From: Acidobacteriaceae bacterium
GTDB taxonomy: Bacteria; Acidobacteriota; Vicinamibacteria; Vicinamibacterales; CAVVIG01
Reading direction: 5' to 3'
Length of the DNA stretch: 8,908 nucleotides
NCBI GenBank assembly: GCA_031274845.1
Contig: JAISPN010000191.1
Span: 1-8,908, forward strand
Shown here: piece after piece, positions 1 to 5,878 of the stretch
Position numbering within the stretch: position 1 is the first letter of the stretch
Layout: every line of letters starts with the position of its first letter
Made by a program: the position numbers and the translations under genes
Notes under the pieces: model-generated
Database searches by the model: none
Seen by the model: only the letters and a program-made list of their open reading frames with translations
What the model was told of the DNA's origin: nothing

Positions 1-1
1 C

Positions 2-301
2 TGGTGGGCTGAAGCCTACGACGGCCGCAACGGCTTTGCCATCGGCGGCGGCGAAACGCACACCAACGTCGACGTGCACGACCAACGCGACGGCGAATCG
101 CTGCTGCGCGCGCTCCGCGAGGAAGTGATTCCGCTGTACTACGATCGCGACCGCGACGGTCTGCCACGCCGCTGGATCGCGCGGATGAAGCGCGCCATCC
201 GCACGCTCGGCTGGCGCTTCAGCGCCGACCGCATGGTCAAGGATTACGTGCTCGGCGCGTATATCCCGGCCGCGGGCGGCACCAGCAAGCAGATGTTCTA
301 A
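2..301 (+). CDS. glgP: Alpha-glucan phosphorylase (GT35, alternative family), C-terminal fragment
   Basis: The frame is open from base 2, so the start and most of the gene lie left of the window; the last 99 residues and a TAA stop (299-301) are visible. The fragment opens with WWAEAYDGRNGFAIG and continues with EEVIPLYYDRD, GLPRRWIARMK and a final RMVKDYVLGAYIPA block. These match the C-terminal signature of the shorter, non-classical alpha-glucan phosphorylases (GT35), which release glucose-1-phosphate from the non-reducing ends of glycogen or maltodextrin with pyridoxal phosphate. The pyridoxal-lysine region is outside the window, so activity cannot be judged. The protein should be cytoplasmic. 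It ends 23 bp before the convergent stop of the quinoprotein gene. A GH13 alpha-glucan enzyme lies 3.6 kb downstream on the same strand, which supports a glycogen role. The family call is fairly sure; the symbol follows common usage. Confidence 0.85.
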   Translation, partial: WWAEAYDGRNGFAIGGGETHTNVDVHDQRDGESLLRALREEVIPLYYDRDRDGLPRRWIARMKRAIRTLGWRFSADRMVKDYVLGAYIPAAGGTSKQMF

Positions 302-324
302 TCTGCCCCTGCCGTCGCGCCGGA

Positions 325-2538
325 TTATTTATCGGGCAACTCGAACACGTAGAGCGCATTGCCGTTGTTCGGGTGCTTGATGTCCGGCGTGATCGTGCGC
401 GGCACAAGGCGCGGGCTCCCGCCACCCATTCCCGCAGGCACGGCCACATACTGTTTGCCGCCAGCGGTATACGTGATCGGGTAGCCCGACGCCGACGTCC
501 CAAGACGCGTCGACCACAGCGTCTCGCCCGTCTTGACGTCGAACGCACGGAAGTTCCGATCGAGATCGCCGATGAACCCCACACCGCCAGCGGTCGTCAA
601 CGCGGCCGTCAGGAATGCGGCGCGCTGTTCGCGGCTCCACACTTCTTTCATCGTCTCCACGTCGTAAGCCACCAGCTTGCCGATGTTGCCGTCCGTGCCC
701 GGCATCTCGTAGAACCGCCGATCGGCGCCGGTCCCGCCAGAGCCATCCGCCTTCTGAATATCGCGTCCCGACAGCTCCATGCACGACTGACTCATCGGAA
801 TGATCAGCAGCTTCGCGGCTGAATTCCAACTCGTCGCCTGCCAGTTGTGGCCGCCTTCCGTGCTGGGACACGCCTGCACCCACTGATTGGTTTTCGCTTC
901 GATGACATCCGCGCGGTACACCGGCTTGCCGGTCTGGTTGTCGATTCGATCGAACACATTCTGGAAGAGCGTCTCTTTGTGCGCGACATACGCGCCCGTC
1001 TTGCGATCGAGTTTCCAGAGGATGCCCACTTTGCCAATCGTGAACACGTACTTCTTGTCGCCGATGTCGATGAGCACGCGCTCGAACACTTCGTCCTGAT
1101 CGAACGCTTCGCCCGGAATGTGCTGGTAGTGCCACACCAACTTGCCGTCATCGGGATTGAGCGCGAGCGTCGATGTGCCATAGAGCGCGGCGTCGAACAC
1201 GCTCATCCCGCGACTGGCCGGCACCCACGGCTTCACTTGCGCCGTCCCCCAGTAGGTGAGGTTCAGATCGGGATCGTAGGTTCCGGCAATCCACGTTTCC
1301 GCGCCAATGCGGAATCGATCCTCGACTTTGCCGAACGTGTCGGCGCCCGGATCGTTGCCGCGCGCCACGGTGTGAAACTTCCACAACTGCTTGCCCGTAT
1401 TCGCGTCGTAGGCGCTGATGTAGCACGCCTCGGACCCGTAGCGATCGCATCCGGCCAGACCTTGAATCACTTTGCCGTTGACGACAATCGATCCCGACGT
1501 CTCCGAGTAGTTGCCCTTCGTGCGATCGGCAATCATCGTCTCCCACACGACCTTGCCGGTTTTGGCGTCGAGCGCGACCAGACGCGCGTCGGTCGTCGTG
1601 AAGAACACCTTGTCCTGATAGATCGACATGTTGCGCATCGACGCGATGCCGACCGCCTGCTCGGGACCGATGTGGTTTTCCCAGATCAACTCGCCGGTTT
1701 TCGCGTCGAGCGCCTGAAGGATGTTGAGCGGGTTGACGAGATACATGATCCCGTCGTGCACGATCGGCGACGGTTGATTCGCGCCCCCTTCGTACATCGA
1801 CCAGACCCACGCCAGCTTCAAATCCTTCACGTTGTCGCACGTGATTTGGTTCAGCGGACTATCGCTCCACCCCTGGTAGTTCCGTCGCGCCATCAGCCAG
1901 TCGCCGGGCGGCGGATTCTTGAGCATCGCGTCGGTGACCGGCGTCACGTTCGGCACCACGCCGTTGACGGTGAGTCCACGCGGCGCCGCCGGCGCGCCAC
2001 CACGTCCACCGCCGCCACCACCAGCCGCCGCGCCGCCAGCCGCCTGCCCACGTCCCACGGCCGGCGCCTGTCCACGGCCAGCCTGCGCCGCGTTCGCTTG
2101 CGCATTCTGCGGCGCGCGTCCCGTCGCCACGCTGGCAATCGGCACCGACACGGTTCCTGAAAAGGCTTGCGCGCCCGTCGCCGCGCCGTTCATCTGCAGA
2201 ATGAACGCCGAGATCGCGGCATATTGATCCGCCGACAACGCCGCGCCACCCGGCGGCATCGTCGCCGACATGTACTCGAAGAGCGCGCTCGTCGTGCGCG
2301 TGCCCCAGGTGTTCATGAAGTTCACACCCGCCAGCGCCGGCGCTTCGTTGCGACCGCCAAGATCCGGCATGTGACACGCGGCGCAATTCGCGGTGTAGAG
2401 TCCACGGCCGGTGGCCACCTGCTCGGCCGTTCCCACGGGCGATGAGGTCTGCTGTCCCGAGAGCAGCACCACCGCCGACGCGACCACCATCAACACGCTG
2501 CCGGCAGCCGCCAGCGGACCACACGATCTCCTGATCAT
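325..2538 (-). CDS. Secreted cytochrome c / PQQ-type beta-propeller quinoprotein
   Basis: This 737-residue protein starts at ATG 2538, which overlaps the upstream TGA stop as ATGA. AGGAG lies about 8 nt upstream, so I prefer this start to an earlier in-frame one. Order of parts: a signal peptide or anchor (about 1-30, MIRRS then a hydrophobic run); a class I cytochrome c domain with heme motif CAACH (52-56) and probable axial Met94 in ATMPPGG; an Ala/Gly/Arg linker (about 140-188); then a propeller with tryptophan-docking motifs of the AxDxxTGxxxW type ending at Trp286, 332, 386, 469, 634 and 675. The relatives are periplasmic PQQ alcohol dehydrogenases that oxidise a substrate and pass electrons to the fused heme. 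The probable PQQ-stacking Trp416, Lys503 and Asn565-Trp566 are kept, but the Asn of the canonical GTGN is replaced (GTAQ, 431-434) and the Glu177 region is rebuilt around Cys364 and Cys372. PQQ binding is therefore uncertain. It resembles the acidobacterial 'empty quinoprotein' type, from memory. Substrate unknown. Confidence 0.9.
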   Translation of the reverse strand: MIRRSCGPLAAAGSVLMVVASAVVLLSGQQTSSPVGTAEQVATGRGLYTANCAACHMPDLGGRNEAPALAGVNFMNTWGTRTTSALFEYMSATMPPGGAALSADQYAAISAFILQMNGAATGAQAFSGTVSVPIASVATGRAPQNAQANAAQAGRGQAPAVGRGQAAGGAAAGGGGGGRGGAPAAPRGLTVNGVVPNVTPVTDAMLKNPPPGDWLMARRNYQGWSDSPLNQITCDNVKDLKLAWVWSMYEGGANQPSPIVHDGIMYLVNPLNILQALDAKTGELIWENHIGPEQAVGIASMRNMSIYQDKVFFTTTDARLVALDAKTGKVVWETMIADRTKGNYSETSGSIVVNGKVIQGLAGCDRYGSEACYISAYDANTGKQLWKFHTVARGNDPGADTFGKVEDRFRIGAETWIAGTYDPDLNLTYWGTAQVKPWVPASRGMSVFDAALYGTSTLALNPDDGKLVWHYQHIPGEAFDQDEVFERVLIDIGDKKYVFTIGKVGILWKLDRKTGAYVAHKETLFQNVFDRIDNQTGKPVYRADVIEAKTNQWVQACPSTEGGHNWQATSWNSAAKLLIIPMSQSCMELSGRDIQKADGSGGTGADRRFYEMPGTDGNIGKLVAYDVETMKEVWSREQRAAFLTAALTTAGGVGFIGDLDRNFRAFDVKTGETLWSTRLGTSASGYPITYTAGGKQYVAVPAGMGGGSPRLVPRTITPDIKHPNNGNALYVFELPDK
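1975..2121 (-). repeat. Low-complexity Ala/Gly/Arg/Gln linker coding region in the quinoprotein
   Basis: About 49 codons between the cytochrome c domain and the propeller encode almost only Ala, Gly, Arg, Gln and Pro, including repeated GRGQA units and an uninterrupted run of six Gly. On the plus strand this appears as CCA/CCG/CGC-rich sequence. It most likely forms a flexible tether that lets the heme domain swing to the propeller. Such sequence is prone to slippage and length variation between strains. Confidence 0.7.
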
Positions 2539-2984
2539 TTCTTCGTCTCCTGCGGCATCAGCCAGCCCCACAAATTGCCATCTGGCGCTTTCTCGCTTTG
2601 CAACTGAATGTAGAGCCGGCTGTTCTGCAAGTCCTGCGCGAGCATCGGCGTCAGATCGACGGTGCCGGAAATGGTGCCGCTCGTGCCTTTGGTCGTCTCG
2701 AGCGCCAGCACGACCGGCCCGCGAACACCACGGATGCCCCTGTGCAGATTCACCGTCGTCGCGGGCGACTTGAGACCGTCAAACGTGCCCGTAATCGTCA
2801 GCTTCGATCCGTTCAACGTCGCGGTTGCCGTGCCCAACCCGCTGATGTTGACCGCCATCGCCAGGTCCATCGGCACCGGCGACAATCGCGCGCGATAGGC
2901 GCGGCTGGCCGTGCCGCTCTGCGCCCCCGCGTTGACGAGGAAACCCACCATGACACTGGCGAAGAGAATGAGCGTTTTATTCAT
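2535..2984 (-). CDS. Secreted CHRD-domain protein
   Basis: This 149-residue protein has a Sec signal peptide (MNKT, then hydrophobic residues 5-17) with a probable cleavage site after AGA at residue 21. The rest (about 30-143) follows the CHRD pattern: a beta-rich stretch with GTATATLNGSKLTITGTFDGL, a block TTVNLHRGIRGVRGPVV, and a C-terminal LYIQL...PDGNLWGWL. CHRD domains were named after chordin and are common in secreted bacterial proteins of unknown function. Here the usual HIH-type motif reads NLH (79-81), and the histidine of the usual YVNVHT motif is Gln129, so any metal or ligand role of those histidines is doubtful. The stop overlaps the quinoprotein start by 4 bp (ATGA), implying translational coupling and perhaps a physical or functional partnership in the periplasm. 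No Shine-Dalgarno is evident before the ATG, but TAGAAT (2996-3001) is a -10-like hexamer close upstream. Domain call good; function unknown. Confidence 0.8.
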   Translation of the reverse strand: MNKTLILFASVMVGFLVNAGAQSGTASRAYRARLSPVPMDLAMAVNISGLGTATATLNGSKLTITGTFDGLKSPATTVNLHRGIRGVRGPVVLALETTKGTSGTISGTVDLTPMLAQDLQNSRLYIQLQSEKAPDGNLWGWLMPQETKK

Positions 2985-2995
2985 GCTGGGGTGTG

Positions 2996-3001
2996 ATTCT
3001 A
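2996..3001 (-). promoter_or_regulatory. Candidate -10 box for the CHRD-quinoprotein operon
   Basis: Read on the minus strand, TAGAAT matches the sigma-70 -10 consensus at five of six positions and lies 11 nt before the CHRD ATG. Initiation 6-8 nt downstream would give a leader of only a few nucleotides, consistent with the absence of a ribosome-binding site. No convincing -35 element is seen at 17 nt spacing, so this remains a weak call. Confidence 0.3.
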
Positions 3002-3020
3002 TCGCCGGGACGCGGCGGGC

Positions 3021-3029
3021 TGCTACGAT
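3021..3029 (+). promoter_or_regulatory. Candidate extended -10 promoter for the tlpA-like gene, possibly leaderless
   Basis: The TGC-TACGAT sequence looks like an extended -10 element (TGn plus TAnnnT). Its last base is 6 nt from the ATG at 3036. Transcription would therefore start at or next to the A of the start codon, giving a leaderless mRNA. This fits the lack of an AGGAG-like site ahead of the ATG. No -35 hexamer is recognisable. Inference from pattern only. Confidence 0.35.
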
Positions 3030-3035
3030 GTCACC

Positions 3036-3878
3036 ATGAAAATCTTCTCCAGAGGCGGCGCCGTCCTCGCCACGGTTGCCGTGACCGCGGGATTGCTCAT
3101 GGCCGGTTGCTCGGGCGGCAAGAACGCCTCGCCCGAAGACACACGCTCAGCCGCCTCCTCCGGAGACGATACGGTGCTGACGCTGCTGACCAATCCCGCG
3201 CTCGTCGCGGATGTCTCGATGACCGATCTCGACGGCAAGACGATCTCGATGGCCAGCCTCAAAGGAAAAGTCGTGCTGGTGAACTTCTGGGCGACCTGGT
3301 GTCCGCCGTGCCGCGAGGAAATTCCAGACCTCGTGGAACTGCAGAACAAGTACCGCGACCGCCTGGTCGTGCTCGGCATCTCCGAAGACGAAGCCGGCGT
3401 CGATGTCGTGAAGGCGTTTGCGGCCGAACACAAGATGAACTACCCGATCGTCATGGTCACGCCGGAGCTTGAAAAGATCTTCAGCGGCGTCACCGCGCTG
3501 CCGACGACGTTCGTCGTCGATCCAGACGGACGAATTCAACAACGCCACACCGGGATGTTGAACGCTGAACTAACCGTCCTTGAAACCGACGTGCTGTCGG
3601 GACACAAGAAGAACGTACGCATCGAGCGCGTGGACGACCCTCACGAAGCGATGCTCAGAAACGCCGCGCAAGCCAAAGAAATCCCCGGCGTGGACCTGAG
3701 CAAGATGACGCCCGCGGCACGCACCGCGGCGCTCGCCGCGCTCAACGCCGACAACTGCACGTGCGGCTGCGGGCTGACGCTCGCCGCCTGCCGCATCAAC
3801 GATCCGTCGTGCGACATCAGCCTGCCGCTCGCGCGCGCGCTGGCCGAGAAAGTCGCGAAAGAACAATCCGGCAGCTAG
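3036..3878 (+). CDS. TlpA/ResA-like thioredoxin lipoprotein with Cys-rich C-terminal tail
   Basis: This 280-residue protein has a lipoprotein signal: MKIFSR, a hydrophobic core, and lipobox LMAGC with Cys25. Because the next residue is Ser, not Asp, the mature protein may go to the outer membrane. Residues 55-190 form an AhpC/TSA-TlpA thioredoxin fold: KGKVVLVNFWATWCPPC (active-site Cys89 and Cys92), GISEDE, and cis-proline Pro156 in TALPTTFVVDPDG. This family usually reduces disulfides outside the cytoplasm, including apocytochrome c cysteines. The C-terminal extension (about 200-280) is not part of the TlpA fold. After a PGVDLSKMTPAAR segment it carries CTCGC at 241-245, then Cys252 and Cys259, and finally a predicted helix. 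The cysteine pattern suggests metal binding or a redox relay. The gene is divergent from the cytochrome c-quinoprotein operon and lies 18 bp before the GH13 gene, so it is probably cotranscribed with that gene. Fold certain; partner inferred. Confidence 0.9.
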   Translation: MKIFSRGGAVLATVAVTAGLLMAGCSGGKNASPEDTRSAASSGDDTVLTLLTNPALVADVSMTDLDGKTISMASLKGKVVLVNFWATWCPPCREEIPDLVELQNKYRDRLVVLGISEDEAGVDVVKAFAAEHKMNYPIVMVTPELEKIFSGVTALPTTFVVDPDGRIQQRHTGMLNAELTVLETDVLSGHKKNVRIERVDDPHEAMLRNAAQAKEIPGVDLSKMTPAARTAALAALNADNCTCGCGLTLAACRINDPSCDISLPLARALAEKVAKEQSGS

Positions 3879-3896
3879 CTCGACGCGGGTGACACG

Positions 3897-5828
3897 ATGG
3901 CCGCGTCTCTGCGCCACATCGACGCGAACACCCCCATGGGGGCCACGCTTGTCGACGGCGGCGCGACGTTCCGCGTCTGGGCGCCACACGCCACCGCCGT
4001 GCACGTCGTCGGCAGCTTCAACAAATTTAAGCGGCGGAGCAACGCCGCGCTCGTACACGACGGCCACGGGCAGTGGCGCGGATTCATCCCAGGCGTTGGC
4101 GATCGCGCCACCTACAAATTTCTCATCGACGGACCGGCCGGCCCCGGATTGAAGCGCGACCCGTACGCGCGAGAACTGCTCAATCCGCGCCGGGACTGCG
4201 TCGTGCGCGCGAGCGATTTCCCGTGGCACGACTGCGGATTCACGACCCCGCCGTTCCACGAGTGGATCCTCTACCAGCTCCACGTCGGCGCGTACAGCGC
4301 GCCGCGCCCTCAATGCACCGGCACCTTTCTCGACGTCGTCGAACGCGTGCCGTATCTTGCGGACCTTGGCGTCACCGCGATTCAACTGCTGCCGATTCAG
4401 GAGTTCTCCGGCGCATTCAGCCTCGGCTACAACGGCACCGACTACTACGCGCCGGAAATGGTGTACAGCGTCAGTGATGCCGCGCTCGCCGAGCGCATGC
4501 CGCGCGTGAACACCATCCTCGACGCACGGGGACAGACGCCGTACCACGAAGAAGATCTGCGCGGCGAGATGAACCAGTTGAAAGCACTCGTCGATATCTG
4601 TCACATCTACGGCATCGCCGTCGTCTTCGATCTCGTCTTCAACCACGCCGGTGGCGGCTTCGGCGACGAAACACTCTGGTTCTTCGATCGGCAGCGTGGC
4701 ATCGAGACACCGCTCTGGTGGAACTCGCTGTATTTTTCCGATCGCACGTGGGCAGGCGGCGTCGTCTTCAACTTCCATGAGAACGACGTCCGCGAGTTCC
4801 TCATCAACAACGCGCGGTTCTTCCTCGACGAGTATCACGTCGACGGCTTTCGCTTCGACGAAGTGAGCGTCATCGATCGCGAAGGAGGCGGACGCGGATG
4901 GGACTTCTGTCAGGATCTCACCGAGACGCTTCGGTCTCACAAACCAGACGCGCTCCTGCACGCCGAGTACTGGCCCGTGAACCCGTGGGTCGTCACGGAT
5001 CACCAGAACAACGGCGCCGGATTTCATACGACGATGACCGACGGACCGCGGATTGCGATCCGCCGCGTGTTGGCTGAAGCGAGTATCCCCGGCACGCATC
5101 CGCTGCCCATGACGGTGCTCGGCGCGCAGTTCGGCCTCGACTACCTTCCCAATCGCTGGCGCGGCGTGAACAGCCTCGAAAACCACGACCTCGTCATGCA
5201 GCCAAAGGGCAACGACTCCAACCGCATGCCGCGCATCGCGCGACTGGCCGACCCGTCAAACGCGCGGTCGTGGTACGCGCGCAGCCGCGCGCGCGTCGCG
5301 ACCGGTCTGCTCTTGACGATGCCGGGCATTCCGCTGCTGTTCATGGGACAGGAATTTCTCGAAGACAAACCGTGGTCCGACGCGGTCGCCGATGCCCCTG
5401 AGCTGGCACTCTATTGGAATGGCCTCCACGACAGCGACCCGACCATGCGCGATTTCCTGCGCTTTACACGCGAAGCGATCGCGCTCCGGCGCACGCAGCC
5501 AGCGCTTACCAGCGAAGGCTTTGCCCTGATTCACGCGCACGACGAAAATCGCATCATCGCATTCCAACGCTGGGTGCCGGGACAGGGCCGAGATGTGATC
5601 GTCGTCGCGAGCTTCGCGACAGAAACGTGGCGGAACTACGAGATTGGATTTCCGTCAGCAGGCGACTGGCGGGAAGTCTTCAACAGCGACACCTACGACC
5701 AATGGGTCAACCCGCGCGTTGAAGGAAATCGCGGAACCGTGCGCGCGGATGGCCCACCAAGACACGGCCTCCCCTGCTCCGCCCGGCTGACGATTCCCGC
5801 CAACGCCATCCTCGCCTTCGCGCGTTAG
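3897..5828 (+). CDS. GH13 alpha-amylase-family enzyme with CBM48, branching-enzyme-like
   Basis: This 643-residue cytoplasmic protein has no signal peptide. Residues about 12-110 form an N-terminal CBM48-like beta-sandwich (GATFRVWAPHATAVHVVGSF and following). Residues about 120-535 form a GH13 barrel with all four signature regions: VVFDLVFNH (242-250), DGFRFDEVS (316-324; nucleophile Asp321), LLHAEYWP (353-360; acid/base Glu357) and LENHD (427-431; transition-state Asp431). An all-beta C-terminal domain follows (about 545-643). The layout matches GlgB-type 1,4-alpha-glucan branching enzymes and trehalohydrolase/debranching relatives, but regions II to IV deviate from classical GlgB. Branching, transglycosylation or hydrolysis are all possible; branching is my first guess. 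ATG 3897 is chosen because the homologous region starts shortly after it. The only upstream ribosome-binding candidate is a weak GGGTGA, so translation may depend on coupling to the upstream gene. A phosphorylase remnant at the left edge of the window supports glycogen metabolism. Confidence 0.85.
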   Translation: MAASLRHIDANTPMGATLVDGGATFRVWAPHATAVHVVGSFNKFKRRSNAALVHDGHGQWRGFIPGVGDRATYKFLIDGPAGPGLKRDPYARELLNPRRDCVVRASDFPWHDCGFTTPPFHEWILYQLHVGAYSAPRPQCTGTFLDVVERVPYLADLGVTAIQLLPIQEFSGAFSLGYNGTDYYAPEMVYSVSDAALAERMPRVNTILDARGQTPYHEEDLRGEMNQLKALVDICHIYGIAVVFDLVFNHAGGGFGDETLWFFDRQRGIETPLWWNSLYFSDRTWAGGVVFNFHENDVREFLINNARFFLDEYHVDGFRFDEVSVIDREGGGRGWDFCQDLTETLRSHKPDALLHAEYWPVNPWVVTDHQNNGAGFHTTMTDGPRIAIRRVLAEASIPGTHPLPMTVLGAQFGLDYLPNRWRGVNSLENHDLVMQPKGNDSNRMPRIARLADPSNARSWYARSRARVATGLLLTMPGIPLLFMGQEFLEDKPWSDAVADAPELALYWNGLHDSDPTMRDFLRFTREAIALRRTQPALTSEGFALIHAHDENRIIAFQRWVPGQGRDVIVVASFATETWRNYEIGFPSAGDWREVFNSDTYDQWVNPRVEGNRGTVRADGPPRHGLPCSARLTIPANAILAFAR

Positions 5829-5878
5829 TCCATACACCATACACCGGATGCGACGTGTCGTAAGTTTCCCTGGCTATC
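5829..5878. other. Short convergent intergenic spacer
   Basis: Fifty bases separate the GH13 stop from the protease stop. The spacer holds a tandem 7-mer (CATACAC twice, 5831-5844) and a small palindrome CGAC-GT-GTCG (5851-5860). The palindrome is too short, and lacks a T-run, to be called an intrinsic terminator. No gene is present. Confidence 0.5.

Noticed and set aside
302..324. Terminator between phosphorylase and quinoprotein stops
   Set aside because: The 23-bp spacer has no stable inverted repeat that I can see.
847..2160. 437-codon plus-strand open frame opposite the quinoprotein gene
   Set aside because: Its product is Arg/His/Val-rich with no domain pattern. The opposite strand has clear cytochrome c and PQQ-propeller motifs, so this is a high-GC shadow frame.
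2518..2520. Cys7 of the quinoprotein precursor as a lipobox cysteine
   Set aside because: It lies in the positive N-terminal region (MIRRSC), before the hydrophobic core, so it cannot be a lipidation site.
2539..2571. Upstream in-frame start for the quinoprotein (11 extra residues)
   Set aside because: It would put a charged stretch before the signal peptide. The ATG at 2538 has a well-spaced AGGAG and the typical ATGA overlap.
3570..5186. 538-codon minus-strand open frame across the lipoprotein end and the GH13 gene
   Set aside because: It spans two unmistakable plus-strand genes, has a shadow-like Val/Ala/Arg/Glu composition, and shows no recognisable motif.
5831..5844. Tandem CATACAC repeat
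   Set aside because: Only two 7-bp copies; too short to support a repeat element or a CRISPR-like array.
5849..5862. Possible terminator hairpin between the convergent GH13 and protease genes
   Set aside because: The stem is at most 4 bp plus one wobble with a 2-base loop, and there is no T-run on either side.
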